Assembly: GCA_030159075.1 (NCBI GenBank)
Contig: BROG01000650.1
Coordinates: 354,319-418,318 of the forward strand
Source: Atrina japonica
Lineage: Eukaryota; Mollusca; Bivalvia; Pterioida; Pinnidae
Direction: 5' to 3'
DNA: 64,000 nucleotides
The notes below the pieces were generated by a model. The model ran no database searches. It had not been told where the DNA came from and saw only the letters and a program-made list of their open reading frames with translations. Of the stretch, positions 1-10,603 are shown in pieces. Made by a program: the position numbers and the translations under genes. Each line of letters starts with the position of its first letter. Position 1 is the stretch's first letter.

Positions 1-110
1 GTGCGTTTGTTTGTCCGTGTTTGTCTCTGTGTGTGCGTGTGCCCGTACCTCTATGTATGTGTCTATCCGTGTGTATGTGCTTGCGTGTGTGTGTGTCTGT
101 CTGTCTGACA
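1..110. repeat. GT-rich degenerate microsatellite
   Basis: The first 110 bases are almost purely G/T/C on the plus strand, with runs of GTGT, GTCT and TATG. This is a decayed (GT)n-type simple repeat cut by the window edge. Confidence 0.75.
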
Positions 111-1349
111 TGTGATTAGTCCTGTATTGCAATCACGACTCTCGAGTGTTATAATGCCATATTATATATTTATTACACAGTCGATGCATTTTTCAGATAA
201 GTTCCTTAACCATTCTTGCTAAGGATGTGAAGTCTTGTGCGTTATTACAACACTACGATACTTCATCCTAGTCGATAACACAGAACTTATTACAACACAA
301 TATAAACAATTTCAGATATTTTCTGTTTAACTTGCCTTATACGTAGAAAATGAAAAAGTAAATTGGAAAAGTAATGTAATTGGGATAACAGATCATTTCT
401 TTGATTGCCTAAAGTTGAAATCTCTTGATGAAAGCTTTCCTAGTATCATCATTACCATCATTTTGTGTGTACTCGGTTATTTCTATGTTGGAACAAATTA
501 TGAAAATGATTCCAATCATCGTCTTCTTTTTCAGCTTCAATGGGTGTCCTATGCTCTGTGTCAATGGCTGTAATCTAACCAATTTTCCTAACAAATTGGA
601 CGTGAATTGCCGACAATTGGGCAGATGAATTCAATCTTTTACCACAACTACACGTAATTCAATTTTCTTAATTTAAAGCGGCATATGTACACATTTTCAA
701 ACTAGTTTCACTTTTCCAGTTATGAGTTAGATAATTCGGTATGTTTATATACGGCTTAAAGCGATATAAGCTGTCACGATGATTATCTTTGTCCCCTGAC
801 ATATAGTCGAGAATATGATAAAATGTGTGTTCATATGCATTATCAAACACGTAAAACGTTGTAAAAGTTCTTCTTTTCGAAGTTATTTGTTTTATTAGAA
901 TTTAAGTTTTCCCGTACCTTAAAAAATCTAGCTGTTTTTCCGTATACAATGACCTTTAAGATAAACTCTTTCGCCATATCAAATGTACTTCTTAATTCGG
1001 TCAGGGTATCTCAGTCCTATGTTAAAGTCGGCCGATTTTATGTGTTTTATATTCATTTTTAAAATACAGGACGTGATTTTTATTGGAAACTGCATGTTTT
1101 ATGTAAAATATATGCTTTTCAACGCTATTTTAAATACCTGAAAAAAATTTTATGAATATATGAATAAATATATCTGGTCACTAAAAGAAAAATCTTTAAT
1201 GTTACCCTGAATGCTGACATTTACAAAATCAATACAATGTAATTGTGAAAAGTATGCGTACCTCACGTTTTACAATTGTGCTGCCATGCCCGGTGGATTT
1301 GGGCAGTTCATGATCATATATGTCTAGAATGATAAAGCCGTGAATGCGA
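111..1349. other. Intergenic, no gene recognised
   Basis: AT-rich sequence with only short spurious frames. At about 746-775 there is a short stretch (TTAAAGCGATATAAGCTGTC) that matches the end of the interspersed repeat at 1350-2003 and 47229-47645, so a truncated copy may lie here. Nothing else could be recognised. Confidence 0.5.
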
Positions 1350-2003
1350 TGGAACGAGTTAAAAAGGGTCGAGATCACCCGATATACCCGGCACGTGGAC
1401 AATTCAGAAACGAATGTTTTGAAACGACGAAAAAAAAAGACAAACTTTGCCTGATTTAGGTATGAAATGTTGATGATGTACGAAAAATAAACGCAAAAGG
1501 TAATAAGAATAGAATGTATATAAACTGCAAATAGCACGTGTTTATTGGTCACTCGGTAATCTTCATTAAAAAGATACCGACAGTTAATTTGCATTGCTGA
1601 AAGTATGGCGGACAAAAAATAACCGATATTACGGGTTACGTTTGGCAAGATTGTTGTAATTTCACACATGCATTTGTTATTTTAAACACCAGATGGTCTC
1701 TTTGTAATATATATGAGATAGACTATTACATAACATAGGCGTCGGAAGCAAATTGAAAGTGGGGGGGCTAAACCAACTCAAAACACACACGCGCCAGAAG
1801 TGGGGGGGGGGGGCTAAACGAACTTAAAACACACACACGCCAGAAACGTCTTGGGGGCTAAGCCCCAATTTTCAACACCTATGTCTATCTTTGCAAAAAA
1901 AGTGGGCTAAGCCCCTCCTAGCCCCCCCCCCCCGCTCCAACGCCTATGCATAAAATGGGCATGTACTTTTTTTTTTTACCTACGACAGCTCATATCGCTT
2001 TAA
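1350..2003 (-). repeat. Interspersed repeat, copy A (interrupted by a MITE)
   Basis: This stretch is the reverse complement of 47229-47645, diverged by substitutions and small indels. Shared landmarks are the ATACCCGGCAC block, the CAGGCAAAGTTTGTC block, the ACCAGATGGTCTCTTTG block and the terminal TTAAAGCGATATGAGCTGTC. The copies lie about 45 kb apart in opposite orientation, so this is a dispersed family and not a gene. A 147-codon minus-strand frame inside it (1229-1669) is not conserved in the other copy and is rejected as coding. Confidence 0.8.
1734..1948. mobile_element. 215-bp MITE with terminal inverted repeats and 5-bp target duplication
   Basis: It begins CATAGGCGTCGGAAGC and ends with the near-perfect inverse GCTCCAACGCCTATG. 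Both sides carry the direct repeat CATAA (1729-1733 and 1949-1953). The inside is G-run and C-run rich with a GGGGCTAAGCCCC palindrome. The related repeat at 47229-47645 lacks the element and keeps a single uninterrupted target (ATTACATAAGATGGGC on its minus strand). This supports the ends and the 5-bp duplication. It has no coding capacity, and the superfamily was not assigned. Confidence 0.85.
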
Positions 2004-2435
2004 TATATATTCCAGTATTATATTACAATAGTCTCACCATGTAACTTTATCAATACTGAGAGAATTTCTAAATCTTAAATAGTACAAATATGCAGTACCT
2101 ATAAAATATTCTTAAAATTCGTCTATTGTTTTCGAGTTTAATCACAAATCATATCTGTTCATATCAATTTTGTTCGTGAGAAAACTGCATGTAGTTTATT
2201 TCTAAGTCAAGTTATATGGTCGATACGAGCATCTTGTTCAACAATACGAAGTTCTCCACTCAAGAAAGTTGAAAAGTATTCGGGAGCACGACCATATGAC
2301 TTCTTTTCGTCAGTCAGATCTAAAACTAACTGATGACCTTTTTCGCTGAGCTTGACCTTTTCACCGAACTCGAGAGGTTTCCATGGAACATTTGCGACTG
2401 GTGTTGTAGCATGCTAACAGAGGTCGCTGATGTAC

Positions 2436-2580
2436 TTCCGGACACCTGATTCCATCGCGTTTGGTATTCTCAATTATTCCTCATGTTCAGACCGTTATCA
2501 TATTAAGAATCCAATTTGTTGTATTCTAATCGACTTGGAGGTTCAAATATCGGTTGCATTTCTTCATTTTTATTTAAATT
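2436..2580 (+). repeat. Interspersed repeat, first of a pair
   Basis: It aligns by eye with 3311-3450, from CTTCCGGACACCTG through to the CTTCTTCATT end, with many substitutions. It is a diverged dispersed repeat with no coding signal. Confidence 0.65.
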
Positions 2581-3310
2581 CCGTCTATTCGTTGTTTTCG
2601 AGTTAAAAAAAAAAATCATATCCGGCCGTTCATATCAATTTTGTTCCTGGGGATACTAGTTTATTTTTTCTTAATCCCATCAATAAAAAAATGTTTTTGC
2701 ATTAATTGGTGCCTTCTCGTTCACAATATGATACAATTACATAACCACAGAGAATATTCTTAAATATTTTACAAGCCGATGTCTGCGCATGTTCAAACAC
2801 TTGACCCAATTGTCCATTTATTGTGAAACATAAATGTAGTTGCTTTATATGACTACCGACAAGTTGTGGGTGTGATTTTTGTAATATAGCCCTTCATGCT
2901 TTTTCCTGACTTAATTTGGATGACCATGTATCAGATATAATCTTTATTTGATTTCCCTCTAAAATTTTGCTGATGTATGCATTTTCGATTTTTGTTATTG
3001 TTATTCTGTCCACTTTGATTTGTTACTCATTCCCTATCCTCTCCCTGCTTTTCTTACGTGGAAGGACCTTCAAATTCACAATTTGAATTGTTTTACAGGT
3101 TTGATTTGAGATATTTAACCTTCTATACATATCATATAATGTAGTTGTAGATTCTGTTTGTGACTAGTCCGGTTAGCTCGCCTCACCCCATCTATCCTCC
3201 TCGTGCGCATTGACACACAATGCTCTGACGCAGTTCTTCCACTTTTTTCCTATTTTAACAATTGTCTTAGCTGCGCCCCAGTTTTCCCACCCTAGGTTTT
3301 TTCTTCCTCT
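2581..3310. other. Intergenic, nothing recognised
   Basis: AT-rich sequence with no convincing open frame, RNA gene or repeat structure that could be identified by eye. Confidence 0.4.
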
Positions 3311-3450
3311 CCTTCCGGACACCTGGTCCCATCCCGTTTGGGATTCGCAATTGTTCTTCGTGTTGAGACCTTAGTTATATCAAGTTTGACGTATTCTAGT
3401 GGACTTGGGAGTTTCGAATATCCATCGGTACTTCTTCATTATATTTTTTT
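3311..3450 (+). repeat. Interspersed repeat, second of a pair
   Basis: Second copy of the unit at 2436-2580, sharing the TTCCGGACACCTG start and a TTCTTCATTAT end that runs into a T-rich stretch. Confidence 0.65.
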
Positions 3451-3483
3451 TTTTTTTATATTTTTTTTTGGTTGTCTTTGCCT

Positions 3484-3779
3484 TCCTACTCTTCTCGAGC
3501 CGGCCTGGCTCAGTCGGTTGCGCGCTCGAATCTTGATCGTGAGGTCGTGAGTTCGAGTCCAGCTGGTGGTTGTTGGTTTCCTGTCTTTCGGACGAGACAG
3601 TAAAAACCGAGGTCCCGTGTCACAGTAGGTGTCGGCACGTTAAAGAACCCTCACTCCTCAATGGCCGTAAGTTGCCGAGCAAAGGCCAAAATTTGAAGCC
3701 CTTCGTCGGCATATGGTGACGAAAGATTCTTGAGTAGGACGTTAAACAACAATTAACAAACAAACAATCCTACTCTTCT
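3484..3779 (+). mobile_element. tRNA-derived SINE, copy 1, with perfect 12-bp target duplication
   Basis: The body spans about 3496-3767. It opens with a tRNA-like head containing an A box (TGGCTCAGTCGG) and a B box (GAGTTCGAGTCC). A conserved central region follows (TGTCGGCACGTTAAAG), and the 3' end is ACGTTAAACAACAA with a CAAA-type tail. The 12-bp sequence TCCTACTCTTCT flanks it exactly at 3484-3495 and 3768-3779, which marks LINE-driven insertion. Copies 2 and 3 lie nearby on the other strand. The layout resembles mollusc SINEs; no specific family name is claimed. Confidence 0.9.
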
Positions 3780-4054
3780 GCTTCATTCTGGCTGCCACAT
3801 CAGTGCTTTCTGGCAGATCCTAGTGTTATCCATTATGAGCACATGACTCAACCAATTTGATCGTCTCATTGTTCATTGTTGTACTTATTTGTGATAACTA
3901 AGTTATCTGCATCAGGTCAACGTTTGATATTCTTTCTGGCCATCTTACGAACAGAATCTTACGCAGGAGTCCATTCTGAAATGTGTCCAGCTCCTTCTTA
4001 AAAGATACACACTGACCTCTCACAATCACACAAATATTTATATTGAAGACATTG

Positions 4055-4375
4055 TATAGTTGTTTTATTTTAGCGAGGGGTTTAATTTCGCTGTTTTCGA
4101 GATTAAAGAAAATATCGCGAAATTAAATACCCGCGAATATAATACTTTATACTTATGAAGTATCAAAAAGGCAATAAGTTACAAAAAAAATTGTAAAAGT
4201 TTTTACCAATCAAAATTAATTCATATATAACCGGACATCGTATATACGAATCAAAAAATTTTATCAGCTTTACTTCAACTCCTATCACTCTTCAGTATTG
4301 GGAACGGTCTTGAGCGAAATTAAAAACCCGTGAATAAGTTATTTTCATTAAAAACCGCGAAATTAAACAACTATA
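4055..4375. mobile_element. TIR element (TATAGTTGTTT ends), about 320 bp
   Basis: The left end TATAGTTGTTTTATTTTAGCG pairs with the right end GCGAAATTAAACAACTATA. Internal copies of CGCGAAATTAAA extend the inverted repeat. A related half-element ends at about 33255 (CCGCGAATAAAAACAACTATA). It has no coding potential and is a non-autonomous DNA element. Confidence 0.7.
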
Positions 4376-4879
4376 CAGTAAATGAAAATAGAATTGTCCA
4401 AAAAATACAATTCACCAACTGTCAGATTTTTCAGAGGTAATGTTGCACCTGCTGTCCTCACAGTTCTACGCCTAAATTGTGGTTAAACGGTTCTAGGATG
4501 TGCAGTTTGATACTTTCGTCTGATTGTACTTTTGTACTGACACACACAAAAAACATGTTGGAAATACGGACTATTTAAGCAGGGAAACGACTTGACACCC
4601 ACTAAAGATCTCTCCCTGTCTCGAACGGACAAATGGCAAGGGCTTTAAGTCATCGCACTGCTTTTTATATCTAGCTGAAGCAAGGGAGTATATTTACGTT
4701 ACATGTCCACCAGCTAAAACTGGAAATAGATAGTGTCACAGCTGAGGTATGCGAGCAAATTATTATTATCGAAATGACCCATGAATATCTCGGTTGTGTC
4801 TGCTAATCAGTTAACACGGTGCTTTAAAGAATACGGAAAGAATAGTTGATCACTATAATTCAATGTTGAACTGAGAGTT

Positions 4880-5198
4880 TGTAATGGTATGTTTGTTTGT
4901 TTGTTTATTGTTGTTTAACGTCCCACTCGAGAATATTTCACTCATATGGAGACGTCACCAAATGCCGGTGAAGGGCTTCAAATTTTGGCCTATGCTCGGC
5001 ACTCGGCACTTACGGCCATTGAGCAGTGAGGGTTCTTGAACGTGCCGACACCTACTGTGACATGGGACCTCCAGTTTTTACTGTCTCATCCGAAACACAG
5101 GAAACCAACCTGTCGCCGACGAGACTCGAACTCACGACCTCACGATCCAGAGTCGAGCGCGCTACCGACTGAGCCAGACCGGCTCTGTAATGGTATGT
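4880..5198 (-). mobile_element. tRNA-derived SINE, copy 2, with 13-bp target duplication
   Basis: Minus-strand copy of the SINE at 3484-3779. The body is 4893-5185 and the tRNA-like head is at the right end (GAGCCGGTCTGGCTCAGTCG on the minus strand). TGTAATGGTATGT is duplicated at 4880-4892 and 5186-5198. An extra CTCGGCA step duplicates a few bases internally compared with copy 3. The short frame across it is not a gene. Confidence 0.9.
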
Positions 5199-5212
5199 AA
5201 AGAAACGACAAC

Positions 5213-6720
5213 AGTAGTTATCGTGAATTGACGATACATCGTGATGAACCATATAGAGGTAGATATTGTCACCTATAACGCGGAAGTTATCGTGACTTGA
5301 CGATATACAACTTTGGTGACAAATCGTGACGATTTAACTCGACTTTTATTAAAAAGGTAGATATTGTCACGTATAACGCGGAAGTTATCGTGGCTGATTG
5401 ACGATATACAACGTTCGTGACAAATCGTGAAGATTTAACTCGACTTTTCTATATAAAGGTAGATACTTCTCACATATAACGCGGAAGTTATCGTGGCTGA
5501 TTGACGATATACAACGTTCGTGACAAATCGTGAAGATTTAACTCGACTTTTCTTTATAAAGGTAGATATTGTCACATATAACGCGGAAGTTATCGTGGCT
5601 GATTGACGATATACAACTTCCGTGACAAATCGTGTGTTTTAACTCGACTTTTCTACATGAAGGTACATATTGTCACATATAACGCGGAAGTTGTTTGTTT
5701 GTTTATTGTTGTTTAACGTCCCTCTCAAGAATCTTTCACTCATATGGAGACGTCACCAAATGCCGGTAAAGGGCTTCAAATTTTGGCCTATGCTCGGCAC
5801 TTACGGCCATTGAGCAGTGAGGGTTCTTAAACGTGCCGACACCTACTGCGACACGGGGCCTCGAGTTTTACTGTCTCATCCGAAGGACAGGAAACCAACC
5901 TGCCGCTGGCTGGACTCGAACTCACGACCTCACGATCAAGAGTTGTGCGCGCTACCGACTGAGCCAGACCGGCTCTTATCGTGATTAATTGACTTTTCTA
6001 TATAAAGGTAGATATTTCACATATAACGCGGAAGTTATCGTGGTTGATTGACGATATACAACTTTCGTGACAAATCGTGATGATTTAACTCGACTTTTCT
6101 ATATAAAGGTAGATACTGTCACATATAGCGCGGAAGTTTTCGTGACTGGACGATTTATAACTTTTGTGATGATTAAATTTGACTTCATCATATAAAGGTA
6201 GGTTTTGTTACGTATATGCGGAAGTGATCGTGACTGGACAGTATAAATTTTTCGTGATGATTTAATTTTACTTCATCATATAAAGGTAGATTTTGTTACA
6301 TACAACGCGGTAGTTTTCATAACTTGACGATATACAGCTTTCGTGACAAATCGTGATGATTTAACTCAGCTTGATGATTTTGTCACATATAATGCGGAAG
6401 TAATTGTGACTGGACGATATTAGCTTTTGTATTTTTTTAAATTTAATTCACCATTTACAAATGTTGCCACATGTAACGCAAAAGTTATCGTGACTGGACG
6501 ATATACAGCTTCCGTGACAAATCGTGATGATTGAACTCAACCTCACCATATAAAGGTACTAGATTTGTCACAAACAATGCGGAAGCTATCGTGACTTGAC
6601 GATATATTACTTCCGTGCTAAATCGTGATGACTTTAACTCTACTTTATCACATAAAGGTAGACTTTGTCACAAGTTACGCAGATGTTATCGTGACTGGAC
6701 GATATATTGATCTTGTTTTT
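5213..6720. repeat. Tandem array of about 100-bp hairpin-forming units
   Basis: About 13-14 diverged units of 85-103 bp. Unit starts (GGTAGATATTGTCAC and variants) recur near 5258, 5356, 5458, 5561, 5662, 6007, 6108, 6197, 6285, 6370, 6458, 6557 and 6657. Each unit carries nested inverted repeats: TTGTCAC pairs with GTGACAA, AAGTT with AACTT, and ATCGT with ACGAT around a short loop, so a single strand can fold into a long hairpin. Units drift towards the 3' side. A SINE interrupts the array at 5693-5975. No protein is encoded. It may be a free satellite or the inner part of a transposon. Confidence 0.85.
5693..5975 (-). mobile_element. tRNA-derived SINE, copy 3, inside the tandem array
   Basis: Minus-strand copy closely similar to the one at 4893-5185. 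It breaks a repeat unit between GCGGAAGTT and TTATCGTG. Only about 2 bp (TT) is shared across the junction, so no normal target duplication is visible. This suggests a deletion at the edge, or spread by recombination with the nearby copy. Confidence 0.9.
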
Positions 6721-6964
6721 CGGGGTATTTCAGTAGGTCAACCAAATTTCATGTGACATTAGTTGAAAACTGATGTATAGTGAAATATTGTTTCACACGG
6801 CTGATCTATATTGGGGCAATACAAAAGTGGTTCTACTTAAAAATGATAAAAAATTATCTAAAAGATTTATCACACCTCCATATCATATTTCATTAATGGA
6901 AATATCATCTGTATATCTTTATGTACAAAATGTATATTAAAATAATATCATCTTCTTACAAAAG

Positions 6965-7040
6965 ATAAATAAATAAAGAAATAAATGAATAAATAAATAA
7001 ATAAATAACAAATAAAATAAATAAATAAATAAATAGATAA
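6965..7040 (+). repeat. (AATA)n microsatellite
   Basis: Imperfect AATA tetranucleotide tract with occasional G or C interruptions. Confidence 0.9.
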
Positions 7041-7769
7041 TATCAATAATAATAAAGAAAAAAAGAAAAAATTGAATAAACGTTACCTCCTATCAGAAAA
7101 ATCAGATCTCCGTGTCGGTAGACAGACCCAAACTGTCGATTTGCCTTGCTGTAGATTGTTTTGAACTGCTGGTAATTTCGGTGACAATGAGTTATAATCA
7201 AATTTCGTACTTTTTACAATAGAATATTTTAGAAAAATATGGGAATTATATGCCCTAAGCATGATCTTAATTATCGTTACATTTTCTCTAGATTGAACGT
7301 TCGACGATAGGTGAGAATTTTGAGTTATTTCCCTTTGTTTTGCGATTTAGACTGTATCAAAAACATTTTATTTTTCAAGTACATGTAATCTTAGTATGCA
7401 ATTCATCAGATAGTACCACTTTATGTCATTTCATTAAAAGAAGAAAACAAGAGTTGGCTATAGCTCAGATATTTTGATACTGAAGGTTAAAATAAACTCT
7501 TGACTTCATCACTTTATGTAAAATACCAATGAATAAACAAGAATATCTAACAATTTTTTTTAGAGTTAAATCATTTCTGTAAAATACATGATTACGAAGT
7601 ATTTAATCTGAATGAAACAAACTGAATTAAACTGATTTTTTTCATGTCAGCAATATTTTTCATATCTATTATAATTGTATTTTCCTTTTCAAGTTACTTT
7701 AGAATGAAATGCTTTTATTGCTCATAATTATTTTTCATCCCGTTTTCCTATTCAACTTTCGATTTATTT

Positions 7770-7834
7770 ATCATCATCATCATCATCATCATTATCATTA
7801 TTATCATTATTATTATTATTATTATTATTATTGT
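7770..7834 (+). repeat. (CAT)n then (TAT)n microsatellite
   Basis: Compound triplet tract of seven or more CAT units followed by TTA/TAT units. Confidence 0.9.
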
Positions 7835-8091
7835 TTTTTACAATGTTTATAATACTTGAAAATCGTATTTATGGCTTACAGCCAAATCATATCAAAATAG
7901 CTTCTTACACTTCTAAAATGAGTGCAAAACGGCCAAATGATAGGTAAAAATCAAAATCCACTACTTTTTCTTACATTTATATATGTATTATATTAAAATT
8001 GTACAAAATCAAACATAACATATTCTATAACAAATCAACATCGCTGTTACTTGTATGAATATACAAATGTAGAATTAATATTATGTACTGT

Positions 8092-8345
8092 CAGGTCAGG
8101 GCTCAAAGTCACCAAATTTATTTAGTACTCAAGGTCAACTCACTTTTCACGATTTTAAGAAAAAAAAACACGCCAAAGTTATTCTGTAACTTGGGACATG
8201 TTTGTATATTGACGGCATATAATTGTAATTAATGATTAAAAAACGATATTGCTCATTTGAAGGAAACTTAATTTATTAAATCATAAAAAGTGTGACACAA
8301 AAATCTGTATGTGAATGATGAAAAGTCGCATTATTTGAGAAAAAT
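8092..8345 (+). mobile_element. MITE-like repeat (CAGGGCTCAAAGTCAC end), copy 1
   Basis: It starts CAGGGCTCAAAGTCACC and continues with blocks also present at 10267-10603 and 28621-29008: an ACTCAAGGTCAACTCA block, a CATGTTTG block with GGCATA, a TCATTTGAAG block, and GAATGATGAAAA. The 3' boundary is unclear. No coding capacity. Confidence 0.65.
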
Positions 8346-8721
8346 CCACAACGATTATATTTTTCGCTTAATGTATTCCGGGTTTATACATGATAGAAAG
8401 CACCAGTATGTTACCCTGGACAAGCGTCAAATACCAGTTTGGAAACATGGTACGAAATCAGTTTTGTACATATGGTGCGTATGATTGTTACGTAATGTCA
8501 TCTTCACAGGCACGCGTCTTGACCGCCGCAAAGAAAAATTGTCTACCTGTAAAAGGTATGTCACAACACGACACTTCAAAGCATGGACGACCACACTCGC
8601 TAATTGAATTAATTAATTTAATTACTACATATGGCGCGTGCGGCAATGGATTGTAGATATCAAATTAGATTGTTGTAAAAACAAAACTATATGTGTAACA
8701 GATTGAGGTCAAATTAATTTT

Positions 8722-8723
<2 letters not shown>

Positions 8724-8762
<39 letters not shown>
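8724..8762 (+). repeat. (CT)n microsatellite
   Basis: About 19 uninterrupted CT dinucleotides. Confidence 0.95.
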
Positions 8763-8764
<2 letters not shown>

Positions 8765-10266
8765 GATAAAATTAGTTTCTATTCAATTCTAAAAATTAAA
8801 ACCACTCTTCCTTATTCAGTTGTTATAATTCGATTGATTAATTAGACGAAATATAAATTATTCTACCATTAATATTCTAGTATCACTAAAAATTGCATAA
8901 TTGCATCATTGTTTTTGTATAACATATACAAAAAACAATGGTGCAATTATTCACCTTTTCTCAATGTCAAAATGTCAACGAATCTGGTGGCAAACTTAAT
9001 CCTATGCACGACACTGCATTTGAAAATACATCTGTTTTACTTATTTTGAATCCGTGTTTACGAGTCATTTAAACCTCATTTCAGATAAAGAAAATAAATT
9101 CGTATTATTTTTGTTTATTCTTTACCACACAAAAGCCGTGAGGCAATGACGTCAACAAAAAAGGAACAGGGAACTAGACATTAAGGATTTTAGTACCGCG
9201 ACAAAAAAAAAATCAATAACAATTTAAAATGACGAAAAATCTTAAAACAAAATACAGCAGTGTATCAGGGGGATAAGACACTCTTTAAATATCTGTATAA
9301 ATAAATTCGTATCTATATCATCGTAAAAAAAAACCCATCATGCTAGGATCTATTTCATGTAAAACTGATAACAAAAAATAATCAATTTCACGTGCCTTTC
9401 ATCCTCATATTGATGGTAATTGTCTCATTCAAGGTCTTCAAAATGTTTGTAATTTTAGAGATTTAATTTGCACAATTGATGCCAATATATGCTTCAGAAG
9501 CTGTCTACTCCACCTGACATAAGGGCCGCGATGTTACATTGAGGGTACTCGACAGCGGGGTAAATTTTCATTAATATTATTTGCGTTGCCTAATCACCGC
9601 GTATTACGACACGACAGATTTCTCTATGCCCGGGGTTTTCTTCTGGTCAAGTTGATACATTTCTCGAGTTCACTCTCCTCACACCATCTGGTTATAAACA
9701 AACTTTTTAACAATCGTGTCCATGAATCAAGGGCACTACAAAGCCCTCCAGACACTGTGATACTAGCGCAGTGAATACTAGCGCCGTTATTCAGTGATTT
9801 TTATATAAAAAAAAACCTGGACGTGCGAATTTTAATTTTCCGTATATTTTTGCAAACACAACTTCACACCCTCACTCTTTCAATGAGGTTCCTTTGATCA
9901 GCACCTCTATTTTTTACGATAATGAGACAACGTGTTTCCAAGTTGCCATATAAGATTTCTTTAAAACAAAAGTTCGTGGTGGAAATTACAAAATGCGAAA
10001 TATGGTATAATGTTGTTTTTGTATGAATGATTTATTTTCCATTTTCCACCAAAAATATCTCCAAAATATAATTTTCTCTCTGTCACATCTTCCCACCTTT
10101 GCTGGATCAAATGTTAACACATGATCGTAAGACATTTTGATAATATCGCACGGTATGTAGGTCTGATAAAGATATTATTGATTTTTATCAATTAAGGACA
10201 GGAGTACTTAGAAATAAGATTTATTCAATTTGTTTTGACCCACTGAAGTTTTAGATACATCTCTTA
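8763..10266. other. Intergenic, nothing recognised
   Basis: AT-rich, apparently single-copy sequence. Two short frames (8390-8656 just upstream and 9586-9774 here) show no domain, no codon pattern and no splice support. They are not called. Confidence 0.4.
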
Positions 10267-10603
10267 CTGGGTTCGAGGTCACCAGATTTACCCAGGCGAT
10301 TCAGTAACGACTAACTTTTTGTGATTTTCAAGTAAAACGCATAAACATTATGCTGCAATTGAACATGCTGAGGACATACAATGGTAAATAATAATGACAA
10401 TTATTGTTAATTTGAAGAAAAATTCGTAAAATATTTTAGAATTGTTTTAGTACATATTTCGGTTATCGCTTAAAAAGTTTTTATGTGAATTATAAAAAAA
10501 ATGATAATGTGTTTACATTCCTGTTCAGTGAAAAAATCCCATAAATTTTACATGGGGCTATAGAGTCAAAATAATAATCTAAAAGTTGACTTTGGGACCC
10601 TGG
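10267..10603 (+). mobile_element. MITE-like repeat, copy 2, with recognisable inverted ends
   Basis: The left end is CTGGGTTCGAGGTCACCAG. The right end is TTGACTTTGGGACCCTGG, whose reverse complement CCAGGGTCCCAAAGTCAA matches the family start CAGGGCTCAAAGTCAC. The body shares blocks with 8092-8345 and 28621-29008, including ACATACAATGGTAAATAATAATGA. Confidence 0.7.

Noticed and set aside
1229..1669. 147-codon minus-strand frame
   Set aside because: Most of it lies in a dispersed repeat, and the frame is not kept in the second copy at 47229-47645.
3497..3570. Possible tRNA gene
   Set aside because: A and B boxes are present, but it is the head of a SINE with a conserved body, tail and target duplication; arm pairing is imperfect.
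5213..6720. CRISPR-like array
   Set aside because: Units are contiguous, diverged and about 100 bp with no unique spacers, in an animal genome; it is a satellite.
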